Origin: Paenibacillus dokdonensis
Lineage (GTDB): Bacteria > Bacillota > Bacilli > Paenibacillales > Paenibacillaceae
Assembly (NCBI RefSeq): GCF_004916975.1
Contig: NZ_STGQ01000001.1
Location: forward strand, 1,760,993 to 1,824,992
DNA: 64,000 nt
Direction of reading: 5' to 3'
Shown: positions 1 to 8,394 of the stretch, piece after piece
Layout: each line of letters starts with the position of its first letter
Numbering within the stretch: the stretch's first letter is position 1
Program-made: the position numbers and the translations under genes
The notes under the pieces: generated by a model
What the model was told of the DNA's origin: nothing
Databases searched by the model: none
What the model saw: only the letters and a program-made list of their open reading frames with translations

Positions 1-58
1 CACTCATGCGTGTAACTAGAGACTGGAAGCCTTATTGGTAAAGAGAGGGGCGGGACAT

Positions 59-1831
59 ATGGATGAACAAGGTAAACAGAAGGATGGACTAAATCTTGTG
101 AAGATGGCAGATCGGGATCAGAAAACAGAATGGTGGACCAAATCAAGGTTCGGTATGTTCATCCACTGGGGATTATATGCGATCCCCGCTCAAGGCGAGT
201 GGTTCATGTATGCACAGAAGCTGCCGGTACATGAATATGAGAAGCTGGCTGAGCAGTTTAATCCAACAGCCTTTAACGCAAAAGCCTGGGTAACGCTGGC
301 GAAAGAGGCGGGAATGCGATATATCGTCATCACTGCAAAACATCATGACGGCTTCGCCATGTTTCAATCTAAGGCAGATCCCTTCAACATTATGGATGCT
401 TCACCGTTTGGCCGAGACCCAATGAAAGAACTGGCGGAGGCATGCCAGGAAGCAGGAATCACACTCTGTTTCTACTATTCTCATGTCATTGATTGGCATC
501 ATCCGCATTCGCTTCATAAAGAGCATAACAATACCTGGGATTACAAGCTGGAAGAGAAGCGGTTTTCTGAATACTGGGAAGGCAAAGTAAAGCCTCAGCT
601 CAGGGAATTACTGACCGAATACGGGAAGATCGGGTTATTATGGTTTGATACCGCGGGAGGCTTGTCTGAGGAGGACAGTAAGGACATTGTTCAGTATGTG
701 CGCAGTCTCCAGCCGGAATGCTTAATGAATTCAAGGGTTTCCCATTTTATGGGGATGGGCGATTATGTGTCCAAAGGCGACAATGAAATTGGGATGAGTG
801 GAGAGGACAGGAGGCCTTGGGAAACACCGATGACGCTCAATCAGTCTTGGGGTTACACGACCCGGGATCAGGTGTGGAAAACGGCTGAGTCATTGATTCA
901 TAAGCTTGTGAATGTAATTGGAAAAGGTGGCAACCTGCTGCTTAATGTGGGACCGACTCCAGAAGGTGAGATACCTGAGTTATCGGCGCAACGGTTGCGT
1001 GAGGTTGGCGAATGGACTCACCGGAATGCGGAAGCCATCTATGGAACGGACGGAAGCCCATTTCCATGTGAGCTGCAGTGGGGAGGGATTACGACCCGGC
1101 CTGGACGGTTGTATCTGCATATTCACAATAACAAATGGCCAGAGAATGGGCTTCGGATCAACGGGATACGCAATCATGTGCTCTGTGCCTATAGCTTGGC
1201 CGATCCGAACAAAGAAGAACTTGGATTTGTGCAGACCTATGATGAGGGGCTGAATCTGCATACATTGAGTCTACAAATGCCCCCACAGCCAACAGACGCA
1301 TATGTATCCGTGATTGTGCTGGAGCTGGAAGGTAAGGATGACTTTGACCGTTCACTTACCCAGCTGCCTTATCGTTCCTTTCAGCTGGATGTACCGCTTG
1401 CACAAAATAGTCTTGTCCGGCCTTCTGATGAAGAGGCGGGAATTACCGCACTCCGCAGCGTGAAATGGACCTTTAAGCTTGTTGATCCAGGAACGTATGA
1501 GGTCTTTCTGGTCAGTTATAAACGACAAGACCAGGTTTGGGCAGATTTGTATCCAGAACCCGTGGTTTTGGAAACCGCAGGGCAATGCATAGCCATTGAT
1601 CCAAGAGAGGATGCAGCGGATCAGGATTCTCCTTCATGCCAGCATCCGTATACCGCTGTATTGTCCAGTTTAGGTAAGGTACGCTGGGATGCACCAGGGA
1701 CATATTCTTTAGCACTCATCTCGTCGAAACTCAAGGATCCGTCTCCCCGGTTTACGGAAATATGGCATGCCGACCCAGTGAAGCTCCGGGCGGTAAGGCT
1801 TGTTCGTGTCGATGAAGATCCGAGTGCTTAA
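59..1831 (+). CDS. alpha-L-fucosidase, glycoside hydrolase family 29
   Basis: Retaining exo-fucosidase that would release terminal L-fucose from oligosaccharides. The 590-residue product has the GH29 opening signature (RFGMFIHWGLY, about residues 30-40), the conserved HHDGF motif near residue 95, and LLWFDTAGG around residue 197, whose Asp is the expected nucleophile by family knowledge. The region after about residue 340 fits the usual C-terminal beta domain but is long. There is no signal peptide, so it should act in the cytoplasm on imported substrate. ATG at 59 is chosen because AGAGAGGGGCGGG precedes it; an in-frame TTG at 35 would add eight residues without a ribosome site. It lies upstream of a binding protein and two permeases, which suggests that importer brings in fucosylated oligosaccharides (inference). 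Confidence 0.93.
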   Translation: MDEQGKQKDGLNLVKMADRDQKTEWWTKSRFGMFIHWGLYAIPAQGEWFMYAQKLPVHEYEKLAEQFNPTAFNAKAWVTLAKEAGMRYIVITAKHHDGFAMFQSKADPFNIMDASPFGRDPMKELAEACQEAGITLCFYYSHVIDWHHPHSLHKEHNNTWDYKLEEKRFSEYWEGKVKPQLRELLTEYGKIGLLWFDTAGGLSEEDSKDIVQYVRSLQPECLMNSRVSHFMGMGDYVSKGDNEIGMSGEDRRPWETPMTLNQSWGYTTRDQVWKTAESLIHKLVNVIGKGGNLLLNVGPTPEGEIPELSAQRLREVGEWTHRNAEAIYGTDGSPFPCELQWGGITTRPGRLYLHIHNNKWPENGLRINGIRNHVLCAYSLADPNKEELGFVQTYDEGLNLHTLSLQMPPQPTDAYVSVIVLELEGKDDFDRSLTQLPYRSFQLDVPLAQNSLVRPSDEEAGITALRSVKWTFKLVDPGTYEVFLVSYKRQDQVWADLYPEPVVLETAGQCIAIDPREDAADQDSPSCQHPYTAVLSSLGKVRWDAPGTYSLALISSKLKDPSPRFTEIWHADPVKLRAVRLVRVDEDPSA

Positions 1832-1850
1832 AAGGCATCGGAAATATGTA

Positions 1851-2058
1851 AAAAGCCCGCCGTTACAGGTGTTTTCTACGATGGAGCGAACCAACAATAT
1901 TTAAAATTGCAAGTGAACATTAGAATCGTCAGTCCGTAATCTTACGAAAATACAGGGCTTATGAAAATGTTCCAGTTCCTAACGGCTGTGACTATTCTCT
2001 ATACTTTGCATACCGGCTGATCGATGAAACGAAAGTCCGGCACATTCGAAATGAATAA
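1851..2058 (+). pseudogene. possible frameshifted coding remnant
   Basis: The gap between the fucosidase and the binding protein holds two short open stretches with protein-like composition in different frames. The first (about 1853-1939) includes VTGVFYDGANQQYLKLQVNI; the second (about 1938-2058) includes CDYSLYFAYRLIDETKVRHI and ends at TAA 2056-2058. Neither has a start codon with a ribosome site. They could be the tail of a decayed gene with one frameshift. The protein family was not recognised, and chance open frames cannot be excluded. Confidence 0.25.
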
Positions 2059-2073
2059 AAGGGAGGCGCTTTC

Positions 2074-3696
2074 ATGGAAAGAAAAGTTAAAAAGTTGGGT
2101 CAAATGCTCTTGGTAACCGCCTTGGCTTTATCACTAGCCGCTTGCGGCAGCGGTTCAGGAAAAGATGAGGCCAAGGGAGGGACGTCTTCAGAAGGCAAGA
2201 CAGCCGAGCCTCCAAAGCTAAGTCATCTTACATATTGGGTGAGCATGCACTCTGCAGCTGCAGCACAAATGAAAACATATGCGGAAATGGGCATGTACAA
2301 AGAACTTGAGAACGTTACCGGAGTAAAGGTCGATTTCCAGCACCCGCCGACAGACGCGGCTCAAGCGTCGGAGCAGTTCAATCTCATGATGGTCTCCGAG
2401 AAGCTGCCGGATGTAATAGAGACGGGATGGATCGGTTACCCTGGAGGACCGGAGAAAGCGATCCAGGATAACAAAATTATTAAATTGAATGATCTTATCG
2501 ATCAATATGCGCCGAATTTGAAGAAGCTGCTGGATGAGCATCCGGATTGGAAAAAGCAGGTGACCACGGATGACGGAAGTTTATATATGTTCCCATTCTT
2601 CCGCGGCGGTGATAAGGTCCGGGTGTTCTACGGTCCTTCCATCCGCAAAGACTGGCTGGATAAACTCGGACTTGAAATGCCAACGACGATTGATGAGTGG
2701 TATCAAGTGCTGAAGGCGTTTAAAGAGAAAGATCCCAACGGCAACGGCAAAGCGGATGAAATCCCGCTCTACATCACCAAGGATGATATGGGTATCGACG
2801 CTCCTTTCCTGGGTGCCTGGGGTATCAACTATGGGTTCTACCAGATCGATAACAGTGTGAAATATGGTCCGATTCAGCCAGAGTATAAAGAATTTCTGAC
2901 CACGATGAACAAATGGTATAAGGAAGGCCTGCTCGATAAGGACTTCGCTGCTCCGAACGATAAATTATTCGACGCCAAAATGACAGGCAACCAGCTCGGT
3001 GCAGCTCCGACATATAATGGCGGCGGTATCGGTAAATATGCCAATTTGATGAAGGACAAGGACCCGAACTTCAATCTCGTTGCCGCTCCATATCCGGTAC
3101 TGAACAAAGGTGACAAGGCGATTTGGGGTCAAAAGGATTTTGCGACAAACGGAATAGGGGCAGCCATCTCGGCGAGTAATCCGAACCCGGTCGAAACGGT
3201 CAAATGGCTCGATTACGCATACGGGGACAAGGGGGATTTGCTGTTCAACTATGGTAAAGAAGGCGAAGCCTACACCATGGAAAATGGTAAGCCTGTCTTC
3301 CTACCGGAAGTGCTTAACCCGCCGAGTGGGGTAAGCCTTCAGCAGTCGTTTGCGAAACATAACCGTTCCACATGGAGTGCTCCATTTGTCCTTTCTGACG
3401 ATTTCCAAATGCAGTATTTGGCGCTGCCAAACCAGAAGGATGCGCTTTCGGTCTGGTCTCAGCCAACCGGGGAACGCAAAATGCCGCTTGTGACACCGAC
3501 GAAAGATGAAAGCTCGCAGTATGCTTCCATCATGACGGACATTAACACGTACAAGGACGAAATGTTCCTGAAATTTATTATGGGCGCTGAGTCACTGGAT
3601 AACTTCGATAAATATGTCAAGAAAATCGAGGCTATGGGTATTGAAGATGCCATTAAAATTCAGCAGGCGGCTCTGGATCGGTTTAATAAGCGTTAA
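2074..3696 (+). CDS. extracellular solute-binding lipoprotein, LplA-type carbohydrate importer
   Basis: Binding protein of a CUT1-type ABC sugar importer, anchored to the outer face of the membrane. The 540-residue product starts with a lipoprotein signal peptide (charged MERKVKK, hydrophobic core, lipobox LAAC with Cys24), followed by a low-complexity linker and a two-lobe family 1 binding fold; the stretch PNGNGKADEIP is typical of LplA-like proteins. The start is set by GGGAGG eight bases upstream. The two downstream genes encode matching permeases, and the fucosidase upstream points to fucosylated glycans as a possible ligand (inference). A strong hairpin follows the stop codon and may protect this part of the transcript, since binding proteins are normally needed in excess over permeases. 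Confidence 0.9.
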   Translation: MERKVKKLGQMLLVTALALSLAACGSGSGKDEAKGGTSSEGKTAEPPKLSHLTYWVSMHSAAAAQMKTYAEMGMYKELENVTGVKVDFQHPPTDAAQASEQFNLMMVSEKLPDVIETGWIGYPGGPEKAIQDNKIIKLNDLIDQYAPNLKKLLDEHPDWKKQVTTDDGSLYMFPFFRGGDKVRVFYGPSIRKDWLDKLGLEMPTTIDEWYQVLKAFKEKDPNGNGKADEIPLYITKDDMGIDAPFLGAWGINYGFYQIDNSVKYGPIQPEYKEFLTTMNKWYKEGLLDKDFAAPNDKLFDAKMTGNQLGAAPTYNGGGIGKYANLMKDKDPNFNLVAAPYPVLNKGDKAIWGQKDFATNGIGAAISASNPNPVETVKWLDYAYGDKGDLLFNYGKEGEAYTMENGKPVFLPEVLNPPSGVSLQQSFAKHNRSTWSAPFVLSDDFQMQYLALPNQKDALSVWSQPTGERKMPLVTPTKDESSQYASIMTDINTYKDEMFLKFIMGAESLDNFDKYVKKIEAMGIEDAIKIQQAALDRFNKR

Positions 3697-3709
3697 TGCT
3701 CACTAAAAA

Positions 3710-3756
3710 GGGATTTGGGCTGCAGGAGATGACAAGGTCATCTCCCGGCTTATCCC
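3710..3756 (+). other. intercistronic hairpin after the binding-protein gene
   Basis: GGAGATGAC (3725-3733) pairs perfectly with GTCATCTCC (3737-3745), and GGGAT (3710-3714) can pair with ATCCC (3752-3756). No T-run follows, so it is more likely an mRNA stabiliser or processing site between binding protein and permease than a terminator. Confidence 0.5.
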
Positions 3757-3789
3757 GGGAAGATTCTTACTCGAAGGGCAGGGAGACAA

Positions 3790-4761
3790 ATGTGGCAGGT
3801 ATCAAATAAGAAACTTATGAACAAGCGTCCGCAGAAAAGCAATATGGATCTTTCCACAGGACAGACGATCCGGAAGGATCTCCGTCTCAACTGGATCATT
3901 TACCTGATGGCGCTGCCCGTCATTGCCTATTATCTCATTTTTCACTATGGTCCAATGTACGGGCTGTTAATCGCGTTTAAGGATTATTCGCCGGCAGAGG
4001 GGATTTGGGGAAGCCATTGGGTAGGTTTTAAGCATTTTGACAGCTTTTTTAACGGCATTTATTTTTGGAGGCTGATCCGGAACACGGTTCTGATTAATGT
4101 TTATGATCTGATCTTTGGTTTTCCGGCAGGGATCATTTTAGCACTGCTTCTCAATGAAATCCGAAAGATGATGTTCAAGCGTTTCGTCCAGACTATCTCC
4201 TATTTGCCGCATTTTATTTCAATTGTTGTGGTTGCGGGCATGATGTTTGATTTTTTAAGCCGTGACGGTCTCATCAATCAACTGATTGGAATGTTCGGCA
4301 TTGCCCCGATTGATTTTCTGAAGGAATCAGGCTGGTTCCGGTTTATCTTTGTATCCTCCGGTATCTGGCAGGGCATCGGATGGGGGTCTATCATCTATCT
4401 GGCATCCATTGCGAATATTGATCCGACACTGTATGAAGCAGCCAAAATCGACGGAGCAAGCCGCTGGAGACAGATTTTTCATATTACCATTCCAGGCATT
4501 ATGCCAACGATTGTGATTATGCTGATCCTGAATATGGGCAATATGCTCTCCGTCGGAAGCGAGAAGGTGCTTTTGCTTTACAATCCGCTCACTTACGAAA
4601 CAGCCGATGTGATCTCGACTTATGTATACCGGAAAGGGATACTCGAAGCAAGCTACAGCTTTACGGCGGCGGTCGGTCTGTTCAATTCGGTAATCAGTCT
4701 CATCCTGATCGTCTCTGCCAATGCAATCAGCAAACGTGTTTCTGAAAATAAACTGTGGTAA
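3790..4761 (+). CDS. sugar ABC transporter permease, LplB/UgpA type
   Basis: First of two membrane subunits of the CUT1 importer. The 323-residue product has six predicted membrane segments after a polar N-terminus of about 33 residues, and the cytoplasmic EAA loop EAAKIDGASRWRQIFHITIP near residues 217-236 that docks the ATPase. ATG at 3790 has GGGCAGGGAGA just upstream. It lies 93 bp after the binding-protein gene and 12 bp before the second permease, so the three are one operon. No ATPase gene is present; LplABC-type importers commonly use a shared MsmX/UgpC ATPase encoded elsewhere. Confidence 0.92.
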   Translation: MWQVSNKKLMNKRPQKSNMDLSTGQTIRKDLRLNWIIYLMALPVIAYYLIFHYGPMYGLLIAFKDYSPAEGIWGSHWVGFKHFDSFFNGIYFWRLIRNTVLINVYDLIFGFPAGIILALLLNEIRKMMFKRFVQTISYLPHFISIVVVAGMMFDFLSRDGLINQLIGMFGIAPIDFLKESGWFRFIFVSSGIWQGIGWGSIIYLASIANIDPTLYEAAKIDGASRWRQIFHITIPGIMPTIVIMLILNMGNMLSVGSEKVLLLYNPLTYETADVISTYVYRKGILEASYSFTAAVGLFNSVISLILIVSANAISKRVSENKLW

Positions 4762-4773
4762 GGGGGAAAAATC

Positions 4774-5652
4774 ATGGGCGCGCAAACGACAGGTGAAAAA
4801 GTATTTAGCGTCATCAACACACTGCTCATGCTGCTTCTTTGCTTCATTACTTTATATCCCTTTTTATATGTGCTGTTCGCCTCCTTAAGTGACGCAGCAA
4901 GCTTCATTCAGCATAGGGGTATGCTGCTGAAACCGCTCGGGTTTAATTTAGATGCTTACAAAGCGGTTTTCAAAAATCCGATGATCACGAGCGGTTACAG
5001 GAACACGCTCTTCTATGTTGCCGCGGGAACGTCAATTAACCTGCTTATGACGGCTCTCGGAGCATATGTACTTTCCCGGCGTAATCTGTATTTCAAAAAC
5101 ATTCTGATGTTTGGTATCGTCCTGACCATGGTATTCAGCGGGGGATTGATTCCGTCCTATATTCTGATCAATAAGCTGGGAATGATGAACACCCCATGGG
5201 CGCTGCTGATTCCAGGTGCCATCTCGACATTTAATCTGATTATCATGAGAACCGCATTCCAGGCCGTCCCTATATCTCTGGAAGAGTCCGCCAAAATCGA
5301 CGGGGCAGGGGAGTTTACCATTATGTTTCGGATCGTCATTCCCTTGTCTATGCCGGTTATTGCGGTAATGATCTTGTGGTACGCTGTTGGACACTGGAAC
5401 TCCTATTTTTCTGCGCTTGTCTACTTACGCGACCGCACGATGTATCCTCTTCAGCTTGTGCTTCGTGAAATTTTGATCGCGAACTCGACTGATTCCATGT
5501 CCACAGGCGTTGCGGCCGATGACAAATACGCTATAGGGGAGACGATTAAATATGCCACCATTATCGTTTCTACACTACCGATTATTTGTTTGTATCCGTT
5601 CCTGCAGAAGTATTTTGTCAAAGGGGTATTAATTGGTGCCATCAAAGAATAA
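4774..5652 (+). CDS. sugar ABC transporter permease, LplC/YtcP type
   Basis: Second membrane subunit of the same importer, 292 residues with six predicted membrane segments. The EAA motif reads EESAKIDGAGEFTIMFRIVI around residues 170-189, and the C-terminus ends in YFVKGVLIGAIKE, the tail typical of LplC/YtcP permeases. TAAGGGGGAAAA directly upstream supports the ATG. It pairs with the permease 12 bp upstream to form the channel heterodimer. Confidence 0.92.
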   Translation: MGAQTTGEKVFSVINTLLMLLLCFITLYPFLYVLFASLSDAASFIQHRGMLLKPLGFNLDAYKAVFKNPMITSGYRNTLFYVAAGTSINLLMTALGAYVLSRRNLYFKNILMFGIVLTMVFSGGLIPSYILINKLGMMNTPWALLIPGAISTFNLIIMRTAFQAVPISLEESAKIDGAGEFTIMFRIVIPLSMPVIAVMILWYAVGHWNSYFSALVYLRDRTMYPLQLVLREILIANSTDSMSTGVAADDKYAIGETIKYATIIVSTLPIICLYPFLQKYFVKGVLIGAIKE

Positions 5653-5684
5653 AATAGTGTCCAGCCCTGCCCGGTTACATTATA

Positions 5685-5702
5685 ATGAACGTAATCGTTC
5701 AT
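5685..5702. promoter_or_regulatory. perfect palindrome upstream of the AraC-type regulator
   Basis: ATGAACG TAAT CGTTCAT is a perfect 7-bp inverted repeat. It overlaps a TATAAT (5681-5686) in the gap between permease and regulator gene. Position and symmetry suggest an operator, possibly for autoregulation. The binding protein is unknown. Confidence 0.4.
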
Positions 5703-5749
5703 ACTCACGCATATTGTATGATGCATGAATAAGGTAGGGGGGATGCTTG

Positions 5750-8140
5750 GTGAAATGGCTGCTTCAATCACTTGGTTTCCGTAATTTGAGAAGTGTATGG
5801 ATTACGATGTTAATCTCGAATGTGGTTTTGCTGCTTATTCCTGTTTCCATGGGTGCATTTCTATATACGAAAGTGGAAGAGAGTCTGGAAAATGGAGCAA
5901 ACCGATCCAATCAAGCGATGCTTGAGCAGCTTAAACTGTCTTTGGACAGTAAATTGAACGAAGTTGATAAATTGGCCCAACAGATTATATTTGATCCCAA
6001 GCTCGAATATTTGTTAAAGCTGAATGAAGATCAGAACAGCCCGGACCGCTATAAATTCATAGAGTTTATGCGTGATACTCTGTCGAGGCCGGGGAATATC
6101 ACAAATTTCATCCAGGATTACTATGTTTACTTCCGTAATAGTGATTTGGTCCTTAAGTCTGGTCTTCTGACGGATTCCCGCAAGTTCTATGATATGTATT
6201 ACAGCTACCAGGGTATGTCCTACGAGCAGTGGCGTGAAGAAATATTAACGAGTTTCCATACGATGGCATATCTGCCTTCCGCTACCCTGCTACGTCGTGC
6301 GGAATATGATCCGATGCAAAGCATTGAGAAAACGCCGCTGAATGTGATCACGTTTACACAGTCTCTTCCTGGCCGCGACCGGAAAGATATCACAGGCAGC
6401 TTCGTTATCCTGATTGATGAAAGCCAGATCAAAGAGATGTTCGCCCAGATTGAATCCGCGAGCGACAGTTCGATTTACATAGTCGACGGAGACGGAAGGA
6501 CCATTATGGCTACGGACCGGGAGCCTCTCCCGTCCGCCCTCTTGTCCAGCATTAATGGCAGTGGCGGGCTGTTCAATCATACCCTGAACGGCGACCAAAA
6601 GGTGGTCTCGTATACGCCTTCCAAGAAGGAAGGTTGGAAATATGTATTGGTCACGCCAAGAAGTGTCTTTATGCAGCAGGTCATACTTATTAAAAAATGG
6701 ACGTTGATGCTGTTTGGCCTTTGTCTTGCCGTGGGCCTTTCTGCTGCTTTTACCTTGGCTTACCGGAATTACAGCCCGCTCCGTAAAGCGGTAAATACTA
6801 TTCTCGGGGGCAAGGAGTGGAGCGGTAAGTTATCCGGAAATGAATATGAATTTATTGTGCGGTCGATTGAGGGTTCTCTGCATGAGGAAAAAAACCTGCG
6901 CAGCCTGTTGGCCCAGCAGACTCCTGTCATCCGCTCCAATTTTCTCTCGCGGCTGATCCGGGGACAAATGGAGGTCGATGCTTCCCATGCAGGCGGACAA
7001 TCGCTGCGGTTCATGGATATTTCTTTTGTAAGCGATTACTTCTTGGTCATTGTGGTTCAGCTGGATAGCATCTCCAGATTTAATCAAGAACAAAGCGAGG
7101 AACAGTGGGCGCTTGCCAGGTTTATCGTCTCCAATATCGGAATGGATATGATCCAAAGTCCGCATAAGACATTTGCCGTAGAGCTTGACCGGGATCGCAT
7201 AGCGTTATTGAATAACTATTCTGCAGAGATATCAGATCATGTTGAGCAGGATATTAAGGACATGGCCGAGTTATTCAAGAACATGATCGAACAGCGGTTT
7301 AAAATTGACATTACAGTAGCTGTGGGCCTTCCTCATACGGGTGCCAAAAGTATCGGAGAAAGCTACGCTGAAGCGGTAGCTGCTCTCGAATACCGTATTA
7401 TTAAAGGTGGAGGTACCATCATCTACTTCCAGGATATTACGAATGTCGACTCGCACTATTACTATCCGATTGATATCGAAGTTCAGCTTATCAATTTTGT
7501 GCGCAGCGGAGACACGGATCATGCACTCAAGCTGCTGGATACGATCTATATGATGAATTTTGAATCGGGGAGTATTACGCCTGAACTCGGAAGATGCCTG
7601 TTCTTCAACATCACAAGTACTTTTCTGAAGATCATTAATGCAACCGGGACGGACCAGAATGACATTCTCGGACCGGAATTTGATCTGGTGAAGGATGTTT
7701 TTTCATATGAAACGGCAGAAGGCATGCATAATCGGATGAAAAAGCTATATGAAATGCTGGCGGAATCGCTCGTCACGGACCGGACGGACCATAGTGCTGC
7801 ACTTCTGCAGGATATGTCACAGTTTTTGGAGGAGCATATCACGGACGCGAATATGGGACTTGGCATGATTGCCGACCGTTTTGATATGACGCCACAATAT
7901 GTCTCCACGTTTTATAAAAAACAAAGCGGGATGAATCTCAGTGATTACATCGTCAGAAAAAGGATTGAGCTGGCCAAGCAGCATATGTGTGATAAGGATC
8001 TGACGAATGTCCAAATTGCCCAACTGGTCGGGTATACGAGTGATGTCGTATTTATCCGTGCTTTTAAGAAAATTGAAGGGGTGACTCCGGGAAGATATCG
8101 TGAAAATATGCTTGCCTATGCGTCGGATGATACAGGCTAG
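5750..8140 (+). CDS. membrane-anchored AraC-family transcriptional regulator, YesS-like
   Basis: About 796 residues. A first membrane helix lies near residues 17-36, an extracellular sensor region follows to about residue 300, and a second membrane helix near 305-325 leads to a cytoplasmic region. The C-terminal 100 residues form the double helix-turn-helix DNA-binding domain, with MIADRFDMTPQYVSTFYKKQ and a second helix pair ending in the family tail GVTPGRYREN. This architecture is known for regulators that sense extracellular sugars and activate nearby importer and glycosidase genes. GTG at 5750 is preferred because AGGTAGGGGGG ends seven bases before it; a TTG three bases upstream is the alternative. 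It probably regulates the operon upstream. Confidence 0.88.
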   Translation: MKWLLQSLGFRNLRSVWITMLISNVVLLLIPVSMGAFLYTKVEESLENGANRSNQAMLEQLKLSLDSKLNEVDKLAQQIIFDPKLEYLLKLNEDQNSPDRYKFIEFMRDTLSRPGNITNFIQDYYVYFRNSDLVLKSGLLTDSRKFYDMYYSYQGMSYEQWREEILTSFHTMAYLPSATLLRRAEYDPMQSIEKTPLNVITFTQSLPGRDRKDITGSFVILIDESQIKEMFAQIESASDSSIYIVDGDGRTIMATDREPLPSALLSSINGSGGLFNHTLNGDQKVVSYTPSKKEGWKYVLVTPRSVFMQQVILIKKWTLMLFGLCLAVGLSAAFTLAYRNYSPLRKAVNTILGGKEWSGKLSGNEYEFIVRSIEGSLHEEKNLRSLLAQQTPVIRSNFLSRLIRGQMEVDASHAGGQSLRFMDISFVSDYFLVIVVQLDSISRFNQEQSEEQWALARFIVSNIGMDMIQSPHKTFAVELDRDRIALLNNYSAEISDHVEQDIKDMAELFKNMIEQRFKIDITVAVGLPHTGAKSIGESYAEAVAALEYRIIKGGGTIIYFQDITNVDSHYYYPIDIEVQLINFVRSGDTDHALKLLDTIYMMNFESGSITPELGRCLFFNITSTFLKIINATGTDQNDILGPEFDLVKDVFSYETAEGMHNRMKKLYEMLAESLVTDRTDHSAALLQDMSQFLEEHITDANMGLGMIADRFDMTPQYVSTFYKKQSGMNLSDYIVRKRIELAKQHMCDKDLTNVQIAQLVGYTSDVVFIRAFKKIEGVTPGRYRENMLAYASDDTG

Positions 8141-8177
8141 CAGCTTGTGAAAAGACTATATTGGACATGATAAATTG

Positions 8178-8207
8178 TTGACTGATAGCAATTCATTCGT
8201 ATACAAT
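8178..8207 (+). promoter_or_regulatory. sigma-A promoter of the fluoride riboswitch transcript
   Basis: TTGACT at 8178-8183 is followed by TATACA at 8200-8205 (16-bp spacer) or TACAAT at 8202-8207 (18-bp spacer). Predicted transcription starts near 8213, just ahead of the riboswitch aptamer. Confidence 0.65.
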
Positions 8208-8232
8208 ATGGAAAGTAATATGAAGCAAGCAA

Positions 8233-8286
8233 TAAAGGCGATGGAGTTCGCCATAACCGCCGTAAGGCTGATGACTCCTACCAGTG
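8233..8286 (+). ncRNA. fluoride riboswitch (crcB motif) aptamer
   Basis: GGCGATGGAGTTCGCC at 8237-8252, then AACCGCC and GCTGATGACTCCTAC, matches the conserved core of the crcB-motif fluoride riboswitch by direct reading, including the invariant GATGACTCCTAC block. It sits between a good promoter and a CLC-type transporter gene. Its 3' strand (CTCCTACC) is also the 5' arm of a strong terminator, so fluoride binding should favour read-through. Confidence 0.93.
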
Positions 8287-8324
8287 AAGAGGAAGCACAC
8301 ACTGGTAGGAGTCTGTTTTATTTT
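8273..8324 (+). terminator. riboswitch-controlled intrinsic terminator
   Basis: GACTCCTACCAGTG (8273-8286) pairs perfectly over 14 bp with CACTGGTAGGAGTC (8300-8313), followed by TGTTTTATTTT. The left arm overlaps the conserved 3' end of the aptamer, giving a mutually exclusive switch that is off without fluoride. Confidence 0.9.
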
Positions 8325-8394
8325 GGCCGCTCCTGCCAAGTCGTGCGCGGAGAATTCATACATACCGTTCAGGAAAAGGGGCATAACAGAAAAG

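Noticed and set aside
8284..8394. N-terminal extension of the CLC gene
   Set aside because: The extension begins inside the riboswitch terminator, so it would not be translated as part of the regulated message; ATG 8395 gives a normal CLC length.
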